DNA of 64,000 bases from Marinomonas shanghaiensis (GCF_003259175.1 NZ_QGOK01000015.1:62001-126000); one strand, 5' to 3'; counted from the stretch's first letter, positions 1 to 10,905 are shown. Program-made: numbers and translations. The notes: generated by a model from the sequence alone, not told the origin.

Positions 1-1828
<1,828 letters not shown>

Positions 1829-1949
1829 TTATTGCAAAACATGAACCCTGAATTTTAGTAGAAAAGAGGCTTTACATGATAAGACCGCATCGATTCCATA
1901 AAAATCAGGAGCTCATTCGATGCAGAAAAGAAAAAGTGAAGATTTTCTT

Positions 1950-2040
1950 GTTTCCTACGCGGGTATTAGCCCGATCAGGTTCTGCGGATCCCGCATTTAA
2001 TAATGCGATCTCAGCCAAATGGCACTCCGACAAGTAGGCC
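1950..2040 (-). promoter_or_regulatory. TPP riboswitch (thi box) upstream of thiC
   Basis: Read on the minus strand this stretch has the conserved thi-box blocks in order: CTTGTCGGAGTGCC, GGCTGAGATC, GAACCTGATC, then GGGCTAATACCCGCGTAGG. Closing helix P1 can form between 2034-2038 (CCTAC) and 1954-1958 (GTAGG). Binding of thiamine pyrophosphate should shut off thiC. The aptamer ends about 195 bases before the thiC start codon, and no clear intrinsic terminator lies in between, so the mechanism (terminator, Rho or ribosome access) cannot be read directly. Confidence 0.96.
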
Positions 2041-2042
2041 TG

Positions 2043-2070
2043 AGTATACTCAGTCTGATCGGAATGTAAA
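2043..2070 (-). promoter_or_regulatory. Sigma-70 promoter of the thiC leader
   Basis: On the minus strand TTTACA (2065-2070) and TATACT (2043-2048) are separated by 16 bases. The predicted start near 2036-2038 coincides with the first base of the riboswitch P1 helix, which supports both calls. The -35 box overlaps the lower arm of the rsmI terminator hairpin. Confidence 0.7.
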
Positions 2071-2096
2071 CACCCATATTTGCTATGGGCGTTTAT
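2066..2096 (-). terminator. Probable rsmI terminator
   Basis: An 11-base stem (2068-2078 with 2084-2094, one G-U pair) with a short loop lies 20 bases past the rsmI stop. The run of T after it is short (TTTACATT), so termination may be weak. Confidence 0.5.
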
Positions 2097-2116
2097 CTAA
2101 GAAACGTGCCGAAAGC

Positions 2117-2977
2117 TCACTCGCTCTGCATTTCCAGTGCCATTTTGTAAAGATGATTTTTCTTTTCACCCGTTAATTTGGCTGCCATCGCGGCAGCTTG
2201 CTTAACAGGCAAATCTTCGAGCAAAATGGTCAAAATTCGCCTCGCTTCTAACTCTGCTTCATTGCCACTTTCTTGCGTAAAACTCAACATCACAACGAAT
2301 TCACCACGCAGTTGATTGGCATCGGCATCAAACTGAGCCAGAATCTCAGACGCGGTTCCAGACAAAAAAGTCTCAAAAGTTTTTGTCACTTCACGAGCCA
2401 ACACTAATTGAGCATCGTCACCGTACACTTTTTGAACATCGGCGATGGAATCATACACACGGTGCGTAGACTCGTAGAAAACCACGGTACCTACCTGCTT
2501 TTTCCAGGCTTCAAATAAATCACAGCGGCCTTTGGATTTAGCGGGAACAAAGCCGGCAAAAAAGAATTGGTCAGTTGGTAAGCCAGAGGCACACAAAGCC
2601 GCAACCAAGGCACAAGCACCGGGTATGGGCACCACTTTGTGCCCTTTTTCACGTAGCGCATGGACCACATGATAACCTGGATCTGAAATCAATGGCGTGC
2701 CTGCGTCAGAGACCAAAGCAACGTTTTTCCCTTCATCCAGTAAACTTGCCACATAATCGGCTTTGTCTTTTTCATTGTGATCATGAATAGAAAATAATTT
2801 TGCTTCGATGGCAAAATGATTGAGTAAACGTCGAGTATGGCGCGTGTCTTCCGCTGCAATATAGTCTACATCACGTAAAGTTTGCTCGGCTCTTTTGCTA
2901 AAATCGTCTAGATTTCCAATTGGGGTTGCAACTATGTATAACGACCCTCTCGCATCATCAGAACTATGTGGTAACAT
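2117..2977 (-). CDS. rsmI: 16S rRNA 2'-O-ribose C1402 methyltransferase RsmI
   Basis: SAM-dependent enzyme of the tetrapyrrole-methylase fold that methylates C1402 in the ribosomal decoding centre. Visible hallmarks are LYIVATPIGNLDD at the N-terminus, AAEDTRHTRRLLNHF, LVSDAGTPLISDPGYH and PIPGACALVAAL. I chose the ATG at 2977, not the upstream one at 2998. It has an AAGAGG ribosome binding site 4-5 bases away, and it gives 286 residues, the length I recall for E. coli RsmI. The gene is divergent from lpoA with 32 bases between the starts, so each promoter must lie largely inside the other gene. Confidence 0.95.
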   Translation of the reverse strand: MLPHSSDDARGSLYIVATPIGNLDDFSKRAEQTLRDVDYIAAEDTRHTRRLLNHFAIEAKLFSIHDHNEKDKADYVASLLDEGKNVALVSDAGTPLISDPGYHVVHALREKGHKVVPIPGACALVAALCASGLPTDQFFFAGFVPAKSKGRCDLFEAWKKQVGTVVFYESTHRVYDSIADVQKVYGDDAQLVLAREVTKTFETFLSGTASEILAQFDADANQLRGEFVVMLSFTQESGNEAELEARRILTILLEDLPVKQAAAMAAKLTGEKKNHLYKMALEMQSE

Positions 2978-3009
2978 GTTGCCTCTTTTATTTGTCATTT
3001 TGTAAGCTT

Positions 3010-4866
3010 ATGAGCCTCATTAATTATCGCATCATATCATTAACTCTATGCTCTTTTCTTCTGAGTGCCTGTAATTCCATGAATTTAAACATGGATGCAC
3101 AGCAAAACGCCGCCCGATACACGGGTAACGGCTCGACACAAGAAGGAACGCTACCACCCAGCATATACCATCCTTTTAAAGGGACTGGTGTGTCTGGGTC
3201 TTTGGCAGATGCCTACAATTCCGCCAAAATTGACTATGAGCAAGGTGAGTATCAACACACTATCGACACACTTGAAAACAAAGTGCTGCCTATTAATTCA
3301 CCTATTCAATTTGATGCGTATTTATTAGCGGCCTTAGCCACCGCCAATTTAGACGATTCAATAGAAGCTTTAAACTATCTAGCGCAAGCAGGTAAGCTTT
3401 CTAGCGCAAGCTATCCTGACAATCAGAATAAGCTGAAGCAGACAAAAGCTTCTGTTTTGGAATATTTCGGTAATTGGGTCGAAGTTGTCATGCTACGCAT
3501 GGACTTAACGTACAACCTACCACTTAACGACCGCGAAGAAAATCAAACCCGCCTCTGGATGGCTGTGCAAAACCTAACGCAGAATGAGATAGAAGAGCTG
3601 TACAAACAACAGAACCCTATCCTTAATGGTTGGTTAAACATCAGTAGCATTCTACGAGATCAGTCGCTGTCAATAGAACAGCAAATCAATGTGTTCAAAA
3701 AGTGGCAGTCTGAAAACCCTAGCCACCCCGCAGCCATTTCACCGCCACAAGACTTTGAAATTATGTCATCGGTTGAAAAGATGGCACCAAAGAAAATTGT
3801 TTTGATGCTGCCGATGAGTGGAAACCTAGAACGCGCTTCTCAAGCCATTGTGGATGGCTTTTTCGCCAGCTTCTACAATCAAAAAGAAGCCAGACCACAA
3901 GTCAGTATTGTCAACGTGAATGAATATCAGAACATTACTGAGGCACTTAATGCGGCCAACGAGAAACAACCTGATGTGATCATCGGCCCGCTACAGAAAA
4001 ACAATGTGGCGCAAATTAGCCGCTTAGAACTTCCTTATCCCGTTATTGCGCTTAATCAACTGGATTTTAACCAATATACTAAGAATCTATATCACTTCTC
4101 CTTAAGTGCCGAAGACGAAATTCACGAATTGATTAATTTTGCGAAACAAGAAGGCGCAACCAAAGCAGCTATTTTAAGCACGCAAGACACATGGGCACTG
4201 AAACAAAGTGATGAGTTTAGAGCCGCGGCTGTTGATGAGAACATCACTATTACATCCAATCAATCGTATGCCAACACGCCCCAAGGCCGACAAGATGCCA
4301 TACAAAAACTTTTATTGATCAATGAAAGCTACGCCCGTAAACGCCTGGTAGAACAATGGACAGGAGTCAGTGTCGACAGTATTGCTCGCTCTCGAGAAGA
4401 TTTAGATTACGTTTTTTATGTTGGCAAGCTCAATGACGCCAAACAAATACGGCCTCTTCTAGATTTTTACTTTGCCGATAAAATTCCGATGCTAGCCAGC
4501 AGCACACTTAATGACAGTGCTCTTGATAGATCGATCAAACCTGGTGATATAGAACGCATCCTCTTTACAGAAGCGCCCGCTCTAACCCCAAATAGCAATG
4601 TACTTGATGAGCTGCCTAAAAACCAAAATTCAAATATTCTACGACGCCTTCAAGCACTGGGCGCAGACTCGTATTTATTAGCCAATAAGTATCAATTATT
4701 CACGTTACTTCCAAGCACTAAGATTTCAGCCAACACTGGCATTATCACCATGGATAAAGATGGCATCTTTCACAAAAGACCTGTCATCATGACTTACCAA
4801 AAAGGAAATTTGGTTTATGCAAACAGCCCTGAATTTTTTGAGAAAAAGGAAAACACCGAAAAATAA
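3010..4866 (+). CDS. lpoA: Penicillin-binding protein activator LpoA (outer-membrane lipoprotein)
   Basis: LpoA is an outer-membrane lipoprotein that reaches across the periplasm to activate the peptidoglycan synthase PBP1a. The start at 3010 gives a lipoprotein signal with lipobox LLSAC (Cys21) and a 618-residue protein. The N-terminal part is helical and TPR-like (residues about 50-230). The C-terminal part resembles a type I periplasmic binding fold, starting around KKIVLMLPMSGNLERASQAI. The frame is open further upstream, but that extension would destroy the signal peptide. Gene order rsmI/lpoA/yraN/diaA is the common gammaproteobacterial arrangement. Overlaps yraN by 50 bases. Confidence 0.93.
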   Translation: MSLINYRIISLTLCSFLLSACNSMNLNMDAQQNAARYTGNGSTQEGTLPPSIYHPFKGTGVSGSLADAYNSAKIDYEQGEYQHTIDTLENKVLPINSPIQFDAYLLAALATANLDDSIEALNYLAQAGKLSSASYPDNQNKLKQTKASVLEYFGNWVEVVMLRMDLTYNLPLNDREENQTRLWMAVQNLTQNEIEELYKQQNPILNGWLNISSILRDQSLSIEQQINVFKKWQSENPSHPAAISPPQDFEIMSSVEKMAPKKIVLMLPMSGNLERASQAIVDGFFASFYNQKEARPQVSIVNVNEYQNITEALNAANEKQPDVIIGPLQKNNVAQISRLELPYPVIALNQLDFNQYTKNLYHFSLSAEDEIHELINFAKQEGATKAAILSTQDTWALKQSDEFRAAAVDENITITSNQSYANTPQGRQDAIQKLLLINESYARKRLVEQWTGVSVDSIARSREDLDYVFYVGKLNDAKQIRPLLDFYFADKIPMLASSTLNDSALDRSIKPGDIERILFTEAPALTPNSNVLDELPKNQNSNILRRLQALGADSYLLANKYQLFTLLPSTKISANTGIITMDKDGIFHKRPVIMTYQKGNLVYANSPEFFEKKENTEK

Positions 4867-5200
4867 CGGCGAAAGAGCCGAACAGGCTGCAGAAGACTTT
4901 CTTCTCAAACAAGGGTTACACTTTGTAGAACGAAATTTTTTCTGTCGCCTGGGGGAAATTGACTTAATTTTTCTTGATCAACACACGTTTGTTTTCATCG
5001 AAGTTCGGTTTCGCGCGAACAGCGCGCATGGCAGCGCCGCTGAAAGTCTTGGTCACTCTAAGCTGAAAAAAGTGCGTAATAGCGCGGCTTTATGGCTACA
5101 AAAGAATAATAAAGAAAATAACGCGAGTCGTTTCGACGCAATTTTATTTGACGAAAAAATAGACACTCAACATTTAACTTGGCTTAAAGCAGTATTTTAA
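4817..5200 (+). CDS. yraN: YraN family (UPF0102) endonuclease-like protein
   Basis: A 127-residue protein with the restriction-endonuclease-like core typical of the family: GERAEQAAEDFLLKQG, then GEIDLIF and VFIEVRFR, which supply the acidic-lysine/arginine type active site. The cellular role is not settled. It overlaps the 3' end of lpoA by 50 bases in another frame and has an AAAGGA motif upstream of its ATG, so it is probably translated from the lpoA transcript. Confidence 0.9.
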   Translation: MQTALNFLRKRKTPKNNGERAEQAAEDFLLKQGLHFVERNFFCRLGEIDLIFLDQHTFVFIEVRFRANSAHGSAAESLGHSKLKKVRNSAALWLQKNNKENNASRFDAILFDEKIDTQHLTWLKAVF

Positions 5201-5205
5201 TCACT

Positions 5206-5799
5206 ATGGATTTTCAAGAAGCAATCTACACACAATTTGCCCAGAGTTTTGAAGCACAACAACAAGCACTGGAAAGTTTACCGCCTTATATTGAACATGC
5301 CGCCAAGGTCATTTTTTCAAGCATTGCTTCTGGCGGAAAAATCATTTGCATAGGAAACAGCACCGGCTCTCACCTTGCTCAATACTTCAGCACCTTGATG
5401 CTGGATAGGATGGACAGAGAACGCCCAGGCTTACCCGCTATCAATCTTAGCGGTGAGGGCTCTGCCCTATTGGCAATCACTCACAATGACAGCTACCATG
5501 ACGTCTTCTCTAAACAAATAACGGCGCTCGGCAATCAAGGCGACATACTTTTTGTGATAGCCAACCGCGGCAACACATCGCCTATAATACAAGCCATTCA
5601 AGCAGCCCATGAGCGCAAAATGAGTATAGTCGCACTAACAAGCCCAGAAGCCAAAAACGTTTCTTCGCTAACCTCTCAGGACGACACAGAAATAAAGATA
5701 AACCTACTTGGCACAGCCAGAGTACACGAATGCCAGCTCAGCGTTATCCATATTTTGGTTGACCTACTAGAACGCCAACTGTTTGGCTACGAAGACTAA
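5206..5799 (+). CDS. diaA: SIS-domain protein DiaA / phosphoheptose isomerase-like
   Basis: A 197-residue single SIS domain. The phosphosugar-binding signature IGNSTGSHLAQYFS lies near residue 48, and the DiaA/GmhA-type RERPGLPAINLS block follows. In E. coli the protein at this locus (DiaA) binds DnaA and times replication initiation; the Pseudomonas copy is often annotated as phosphoheptose isomerase. Context after yraN favours DiaA, but the sequence alone does not exclude isomerase activity. Starts five bases after yraN and is probably the last gene of that operon. Confidence 0.85.
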   Translation: MDFQEAIYTQFAQSFEAQQQALESLPPYIEHAAKVIFSSIASGGKIICIGNSTGSHLAQYFSTLMLDRMDRERPGLPAINLSGEGSALLAITHNDSYHDVFSKQITALGNQGDILFVIANRGNTSPIIQAIQAAHERKMSIVALTSPEAKNVSSLTSQDDTEIKINLLGTARVHECQLSVIHILVDLLERQLFGYED

Positions 5800-5835
5800 A
5801 AACCAACAACAAAAACACCTTTATTTTAAAGCAAA

Positions 5836-5866
5836 AAAAAGAGCGCTAACAAAGTGGCTCTTTTTA
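5836..5866. terminator. Bidirectional terminator between diaA and sspB
   Basis: Stem AAAAAGAGC (5836-5844) pairs with GCTCTTTTT (5857-5865) around a 12-base loop. A-rich and T-rich flanks suit both the plus gene diaA and the minus gene sspB, which converge here. Confidence 0.75.
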
Positions 5867-5900
5867 TATTGCTAAATTCAGCTAAACCGAACAATTTACT

Positions 5901-6281
5901 TTATTTGACAACCTTAAGCTGAAACCCTTTCTTAGGCTCTGGTGTTGTTGGTGGTGTCGGCTCGTCGTGAAATTCTTCATGCGGAAACACAAAGCCATCA
6001 CCATTTTCTTTCGCATATAAAGCCAGCGCCGCTCGCATAGGCACGTAAACCTGCATAGGCTTGCCACTAAAACGAGCCTCAAAAGAAACCGCCTCTTTAT
6101 CCATAATCAAATGACGCACAGCCGACATACCGATGTTCAATACGATCTGGCCATCTTTTACAAACTCAGTAGGCACAACAACATCTTTCTGATCTGCATC
6201 CACCAACAAATAAGGTGTCATCTCATTATCCGCCACCCAAGCATAGGCAGCATTTAACAAATAAGATCTTTTCGGTAACAT
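5901..6281 (-). CDS. sspB: ClpXP protease specificity-enhancing factor SspB
   Basis: Adaptor that binds ssrA-tagged peptides and delivers them to ClpXP. The 126-residue protein starts MLPKRSYLLNAAYAW and has the SspB core VPTEFVKDGQIVLNI and FSGKPMQVYVP. An acidic, proline-rich linker (DEPTPPTTPEPKKG) leads to the C-terminal ClpX-tethering tail LKVVK. Follows sspA, with a terminator-like hairpin between the two. Confidence 0.96.
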   Translation of the reverse strand: MLPKRSYLLNAAYAWVADNEMTPYLLVDADQKDVVVPTEFVKDGQIVLNIGMSAVRHLIMDKEAVSFEARFSGKPMQVYVPMRAALALYAKENGDGFVFPHEEFHDEPTPPTTPEPKKGFQLKVVK

Positions 6282-6310
6282 TCTTCCTCCGACCTAATTA
6301 ATATTTAGTA

Positions 6311-6337
6311 AAAAAAAGGAGCACTAAGCTCCTTTTT
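6311..6337 (-). terminator. Terminator-like hairpin between sspA and sspB
   Basis: AAAAAAGGAGC and GCTCCTTTTTT pair around a short ACTAA loop. On the minus strand it follows the sspA stop by about 35 bases and ends in a run of T. It probably lowers sspB expression relative to sspA or separates the two transcripts. Confidence 0.75.
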
Positions 6338-6370
6338 TGTGACTTGATACAACCGCTTCAGAGGCTGAAG

Positions 6371-7003
6371 CTAGTCTAAACGCATCTCTTGTTCTGCTTC
6401 AGAAAGACTTTCTTGGAAAGACTCACGAGAAAAAACAAGATCCATATATTTATAAAGCGCTCTTGCCTGATCTTTTGGTATCTCTACACCCAATATAGGT
6501 AAACGCCACAATATCGGAGCCAAGCAGCAGTCTACTATTGTAAATTCGTCACTCATGAAGTAAGGCTTTTCTTCAAAGATTGGAGTAACGTTAAGCAGAC
6601 CTTCACGCAACTCTTTCTGCGCTTTAGCAACCGCTTCTTTATCTTTGCTCGTCAAAATCAAATCAACTAATTTTGCCCAGTCACGCTGAATACGGTACAT
6701 AAACAAACGGCTTTCAGCACGAGCAACAGGATATACAGGCAACAATGGCGGATGTGGGAAACGCTCATCTAAGTATTCCATCATCACATTTGGCTCATAA
6801 AGAACCAAGTCGCGATCTACCAATGCTGGAAGCTCATTGTATGGATTTACATCGGCCAGCTCATCCGGCTTATTAAACGGGTCTACATCTATGATGTCCA
6901 CTGTGACGGCCTTTTCGGCCAATACAATACGAACTCGATGGCTGTAATGATCTTCTCCATCAGAAAAGAACGTCATTGAGGAGCGCTTTGCAATAACACC
7001 CAT
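6371..7003 (-). CDS. sspA: Stringent starvation protein A SspA
   Basis: Glutathione-S-transferase-fold protein that binds RNA polymerase and modulates stress transcription. The 210-residue sequence has the SspA signature [16 protein letters not shown] near the start, [19 protein letters not shown] in the thioredoxin-like domain, and an all-helical C-terminal domain. The catalytic GST residue is absent, as is normal for SspA. The leader on the minus strand can form a hairpin (stem 7032-7038 with 7046-7052) directly upstream of the coding region. Confidence 0.96.
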   Translation of the reverse strand: MGVIAKRSSMTFFSDGEDHYSHRVRIVLAEKAVTVDIIDVDPFNKPDELADVNPYNELPALVDRDLVLYEPNVMMEYLDERFPHPPLLPVYPVARAESRLFMYRIQRDWAKLVDLILTSKDKEAVAKAQKELREGLLNVTPIFEEKPYFMSDEFTIVDCCLAPILWRLPILGVEIPKDQARALYKYMDLVFSRESFQESLSEAEQEMRLD

Positions 7004-7345
7004 GTCTAACCCCTATATTGAAAACATCTACGTCCTCTTCAAAGGAGAGGACAAACTATAATATGCTGACGAAATAACAAAAATATTACACGATTTCGTC
7101 ATCACAAAAAATCTTTAATGAGACTTTACCACGCACCTTTCTTAAAACAAGGCTTCGAACACTCAGCACTATTGGAATGAAATATGGTCAACCCAATAAA
7201 GCAAGCGACACGTAGTAAATTCATAACACTATCATGAAGCCATGAAAATTAAAGCTCAGTTATTCTAACATCATTTTCAGATAATTTTTCTTAGAAAAAC
7301 AATTTTGTTGTAAGAATCGTATTACTGACTTTATTTCAAGCAAAA
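7004..7345. other. Intergenic stretch between rpsI terminator and sspA
   Basis: No gene is visible. It should hold the sspA promoter; a TATTAT box near 7057-7062 on the minus strand is the best -10 candidate, but I find no good -35. A perfect 7-base stem lies at 7032-7052. The petABC (cytochrome bc1) genes, which sit here in Pseudomonas, are absent. Confidence 0.5.
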
Positions 7346-7375
7346 AAAACGCTTGGCGAAAACACCAAGCGTTTT
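7346..7375 (-). terminator. rplM-rpsI terminator
   Basis: An 11-base perfect stem (7346-7356 with 7365-7375) with an 8-base loop, followed on the minus strand by eight T. It starts 24 bases past the rpsI stop. Confidence 0.9.
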
Positions 7376-7398
7376 GATAATAATTCCAAAGCGAAAAA

Positions 7399-7791
7399 TT
7401 AACGCTTAGAGAACTGAGGACGACGACGTGCTTTGCGTAGACCAACTTTCTTACGTTCAACTTCACGAGAGTCGCGTGTAACGAATCCAGCAGAACGTAG
7501 AGTACGACGTAGAGTCTCATCATATTGCATCAAAGCGCGTGTAATACCGTGACGGATCGCACCAGCTTGACCAGAGATACCACCACCTTTAACAGTGATG
7601 TAAACGTCAAATTTTTCAGTAGCGCCAACAAGTTCAAGAGGCTGACGAACAACCATCTGAGCCGTTTCACGACCGAAGTACTGAGAAAGAGTACGGTTGT
7701 TGATAACTAAGTTACCAGAACCCGCTTTAAGGAACACACGAGCGGTAGACGTTTTACGACGACCTGTACCGTAGTATTGAGTAGCTGACAT
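7399..7791 (-). CDS. rpsI: 30S ribosomal protein S9
   Basis: 130 residues with the S9 core [32 protein letters not shown] and the basic tail ending QFSKR, which reaches the P-site tRNA. Second gene of the rplM-rpsI operon, 14 bases after rplM. Confidence 0.99.
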   Translation of the reverse strand: MSATQYYGTGRRKTSTARVFLKAGSGNLVINNRTLSQYFGRETAQMVVRQPLELVGATEKFDVYITVKGGGISGQAGAIRHGITRALMQYDETLRRTLRSAGFVTRDSREVERKKVGLRKARRRPQFSKR

Positions 7792-7805
7792 AATGATCTT
7801 CCGTA

Positions 7806-8234
7806 TTAAATGTTAAGGGCTTGAGGTTGTTGAGCAGTATGTGGATGCTCAGTACCAGCGTACACTTTCATTTTCTTGTGCATTGCACGGCCCAAAGGAC
7901 CTTTTGGCAACATACCTTTTACGGCGATTTCAAGAACGCGCTCAGGAGCGTGATCAATCAACTTCTCGAAATTCATAGAACGCAAGCCGCCTGGGTAACC
8001 AGTATGGCGGTAGTATTGTTTAGCAGCTGCTTTGTTACCTGTAACGTGAATTTTCTCAGCGTTAATAACAACGATGTAATCGCCAGTGTCAACGTGTGGA
8101 GTGTATTCCGCTTTATGCTTGCCACGTAGACGGCGAGCAATTTCAGTAGCCAAGCGGCCTAGAGTTTTGCCTTCAGCATCAACCACGAACCAGTCGCGGC
8201 GAACTTCAGCAGGTTTAGCTGTAAAAGTTTTCAT
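7806..8234 (-). CDS. rplM: 50S ribosomal protein L13
   Basis: 142 residues starting [15 protein letters not shown], with [29 protein letters not shown] and [12 protein letters not shown] as expected of L13. I start at the ATG at 8234; the TTG just before it would add one residue not found in the family. The operon promoter must lie in the 150-base gap up to zapE. Confidence 0.99.
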   Translation of the reverse strand: MKTFTAKPAEVRRDWFVVDAEGKTLGRLATEIARRLRGKHKAEYTPHVDTGDYIVVINAEKIHVTGNKAAAKQYYRHTGYPGGLRSMNFEKLIDHAPERVLEIAVKGMLPKGPLGRAMHKKMKVYAGTEHPHTAQQPQALNI

Positions 8235-8386
8235 CAAAAAACCCTTTCAATACGCGAGCTTAATAGCACGCTATACCTATTATTATTGGTTGGCCAAATA
8301 AATAGTATTTGATCAACGTACACTTACCTTTAAAAAGGCGAGCGAAGTATATACCAATAGAAAACAACATGAAAGTAGAAACAGGC

Positions 8387-9487
8387 TTATGGGCGATGCT
8401 CTAGAGATAAATATTCTTCTGATTGCATTTCCAACAAGCGACTAACAGTACGATCATATTCAAATGCAAGGCGTGTCCCCGTGTAAATGTCAGGAATAGC
8501 CACTTCGGCAGAAAAAATCACTTTCACATGACGATCATAAAACTCGTCAACCAGATTGATAAAACGCCTCGCCAAATCATCTCTCGAGGCATCCATCTGC
8601 GGTAAGTTAGAGATAATCACCGTCGTATACAAACGAGCGATCTCAATATAATCGATCTGACTTCGCGGCCCATCACACAGCGCTTTAATGTCGAACCAAG
8701 CCAAGCCCTCACAGCTGCGCAGCAAGGGAATATTTCGCCCTTCTATTTCAACAGCCCCGCCCTCTACAATATGAGAAGCGTCTGAGATCAAGCTCATAAA
8801 GCGATCATTTAACTCCTTGTCCGCACTCTCGCTCAGAGGAAAATGATACAACTTAGCTTGCTTTAACGTACGCAACCGGTAATCCACACCACCATCGACA
8901 TTCATTACTTTGGTGTGTTTTTTCACAAGATCAATAGCCGGCAAAAAACGTGCACGCTGGAGACCATTTTTATACAAACCATCCGGCTCAATGTTTGAGG
9001 TGGCAACTAACGTCGTACCATTTTCAAACAACACCTCCAGCAATCCGGCTAAAATCATGGCATCAGTAATATCTGTGACAAAAAATTCATCAAAGCACAG
9101 CACTTGGGCTTTGGAGGAAATTTTTTTGCCTACAATTTCTAACGGATTTTTGACATCGTGAAGTTTGCGCAATTCTTGATGAACCATCTGCATAAAACGA
9201 TGAAAATGCAGACGCATTTTCTTTTCCGTCGGCAAACAATCAAAAAAAGTATCCATCAAGTAAGTCTTACCACGACCCACTCCCCCCCAAAAATAAAGTC
9301 CCTGCTCAACCGTAGGCGCCTTCTTTTTCAAAAAACGCCCTAAAAAGCCACCTGTGGCTTTTTCCGCCTGATTGGCGACCAGACGATCAAATAAATCCTG
9401 AAGCGCCTCTACCGCTTCCTCTTGAGCGGGATCATAATTGAAGTCTGTTCTTGTTAAATCTTGCTTATAACGTGTAATGGGTGTCAT
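8387..9487 (-). CDS. zapE: Cell division ATPase ZapE
   Basis: AFG1-like P-loop ATPase recruited to the constriction site by FtsZ. The 366-residue protein carries Walker A GGVGRGKTYLMD (residues about 68-79) and Walker B VLCFDEFFV. It also has the TLVATSNIEPDGLYKNGLQR segment, and its C-terminus ends in a DRTVSRLLEMQS block. Divergent from zapG; both are division genes. Confidence 0.95.
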   Translation of the reverse strand: MTPITRYKQDLTRTDFNYDPAQEEAVEALQDLFDRLVANQAEKATGGFLGRFLKKKAPTVEQGLYFWGGVGRGKTYLMDTFFDCLPTEKKMRLHFHRFMQMVHQELRKLHDVKNPLEIVGKKISSKAQVLCFDEFFVTDITDAMILAGLLEVLFENGTTLVATSNIEPDGLYKNGLQRARFLPAIDLVKKHTKVMNVDGGVDYRLRTLKQAKLYHFPLSESADKELNDRFMSLISDASHIVEGGAVEIEGRNIPLLRSCEGLAWFDIKALCDGPRSQIDYIEIARLYTTVIISNLPQMDASRDDLARRFINLVDEFYDRHVKVIFSAEVAIPDIYTGTRLAFEYDRTVSRLLEMQSEEYLSLEHRP

Positions 9488-9559
9488 CGCCGCTCTTTCA
9501 TTAGATTAGTAAATTATGCTCATTCTAACAAATTGCATCTTAAACAACACCTATCAAGC

Positions 9560-9588
9560 TGTTATCGTAGGGGTGGTTTCGCTATAAT
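9560..9588 (+). promoter_or_regulatory. Putative zapG promoter
   Basis: A perfect TATAAT -10 box lies at 9583-9588, 27 bases before the zapG start. The -35 hexamer is poor (TGTTAT at 9560 with 17-base spacing), so this rests mainly on the -10 box and its place in the divergent gap. Confidence 0.45.
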
Positions 9589-9614
9589 GGATTATCTGTT
9601 TTTTGGAGAAAGTC

Positions 9615-10070
9615 ATGAACTTAGAAGAATTTAACATTATCGTTTTTATCACCGGCATTATAATTGGCTGTGTTGCCACACTCGCTCTTAAAAGTTTCAT
9701 TGCGAAAAACAACCGCAAGCAAACAGACTCAAGCTCAAATATCATCACCATGAAGACATTGCAGCAAGAGTTAGACAGCAAGCAAGTTATCATTGATAAC
9801 TTTTTCACGGACAGCAACCAACACCTTTCTACAGTTGAAAAACGGCTCGCTGAGCTGCGCAATTGTTTAGCTGAAAACGCCAAGCAATTAAGCAACGTTA
9901 CGGTTGAATCCAGCACCACGGCGGAACAAAACCTATCTTCTGAATTCTCAGACTCAGTAGAACCGCCAAGAGACTATGCCTTAAAACATGGCAAAGAACC
10001 TGGAATGCTGAGTGAAAACTTCGGCTTGGAAAACAGAGATCTCGACTTAGAACCAAAACGCACCATGTAA
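9615..10070 (+). CDS. zapG: ZapG/YhcB family envelope protein (DUF1043)
   Basis: 151 residues: one N-terminal transmembrane helix (about residues 7-27, IIVFITGIIIGCVATLAL), then a heptad-rich helical region (about 45-105) and a disordered acidic tail. E. coli YhcB/ZapG coordinates envelope growth with division. The ATG at 9615 has GGAG six bases upstream; the TTG at 9603 is an unlikely start. Its position divergent to zapE supports the family call. Confidence 0.82.
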   Translation: MNLEEFNIIVFITGIIIGCVATLALKSFIAKNNRKQTDSSSNIITMKTLQQELDSKQVIIDNFFTDSNQHLSTVEKRLAELRNCLAENAKQLSNVTVESSTTAEQNLSSEFSDSVEPPRDYALKHGKEPGMLSENFGLENRDLDLEPKRTM

Positions 10071-10074
10071 CATA

Positions 10075-10108
10075 GAAAAACGGGCCATTAAAAAGCCCGT
10101 TTTTTTTA
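10075..10108. terminator. Terminator between zapG and the Nif3 gene
   Basis: ACGGGC and GCCCGT pair around a short A-rich loop, flanked by A and T runs on both sides. It can serve both converging genes. Confidence 0.85.
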
Positions 10109-10122
10109 CTTATCACCACACG

Positions 10123-10887
10123 TTACGCAGGATTATCAATATCAATAAATATGGCATCCAAGCCATGCTCTTGAGCTAAAAACTTCGCTATGGATTTTGC
10201 ACCGAATCGCTCGGTAGCGTGATGACCCGCTGCGACAAAATGAATGCCCATTTCACGTGCAATATGTATTGTTTGCTCAGAAACCTCTCCCGTAATAAAG
10301 ACATCAGCACCGACCGCTACAGCCTGCTCTATATAGCCTTGTGCGCCCCCTGTACACAGTGCCACTCGATGAATAAGACGATCATTCACACACTCAAACA
10401 ACACATCGCGACCTACAGCCTCTTCAACTCTCTTCTGAAACGCAACCGCTGACATTGGCCCGTTTATTAAATCACCAACAATACCAATAGAGTCTTCTAT
10501 CGGCACCCCAGTCTGTAACCCAGATCGATTTGACAGACCTATTGCGTCCGCCAGTCCAGCATTATTCCCTAAAGTTGGATGAGCATCCAATGGCAAATGG
10601 TAGCCATATAAATTAATATCGTTGAGGATTAGCGCAGCAATGCGGCGATACTTCATCCCGACGATACGAGGATCTTCGTTCTTCCAAAAGTAACCATGAT
10701 GAACAAAAATGGCATCTGCCTTATAGTCAATAGCGGCGTCAATAAGAGCCTGACTGGCGGTTACACCTGTCACCACACGGGTAATCTCTTTTTTTCCTTC
10801 CACCTGCAAACCATTGGGCGCATAATCTTTAAAACGATTTGGACTTAATGTCTTATCTAGTAAACTATCAAATTCACTTCGCAGCAA
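10123..10887 (-). CDS. Nif3-like dinuclear metal centre protein
   Basis: 254-residue Nif3/YbgI family protein. Metal-ligand motifs are visible: FVHHGYFWK, YGYHLPLDAH, and the C-terminal GHHATERFG block. Substrate unknown; GTP cyclohydrolase type and DNA-related roles have been proposed for relatives. Divergent from the degS-like gene with 18 bases between starts, so their control regions overlap coding sequence. Confidence 0.92.
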   Translation of the reverse strand: MLRSEFDSLLDKTLSPNRFKDYAPNGLQVEGKKEITRVVTGVTASQALIDAAIDYKADAIFVHHGYFWKNEDPRIVGMKYRRIAALILNDINLYGYHLPLDAHPTLGNNAGLADAIGLSNRSGLQTGVPIEDSIGIVGDLINGPMSAVAFQKRVEEAVGRDVLFECVNDRLIHRVALCTGGAQGYIEQAVAVGADVFITGEVSEQTIHIAREMGIHFVAAGHHATERFGAKSIAKFLAQEHGLDAIFIDIDNPA

Positions 10888-10905
10888 AATAACCCCTTAT
10901 ACTTT

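Noticed and set aside
2920-3009. Upstream extension of lpoA with 30 more residues
   Set aside because: It runs over rsmI and would bury the lipoprotein signal peptide; the ATG at 3010 gives a normal lipobox.
8238-8386. rplM leader as an L13-binding regulatory RNA
   Set aside because: I could not identify a conserved fold or a convincing promoter; calling it would be guesswork.
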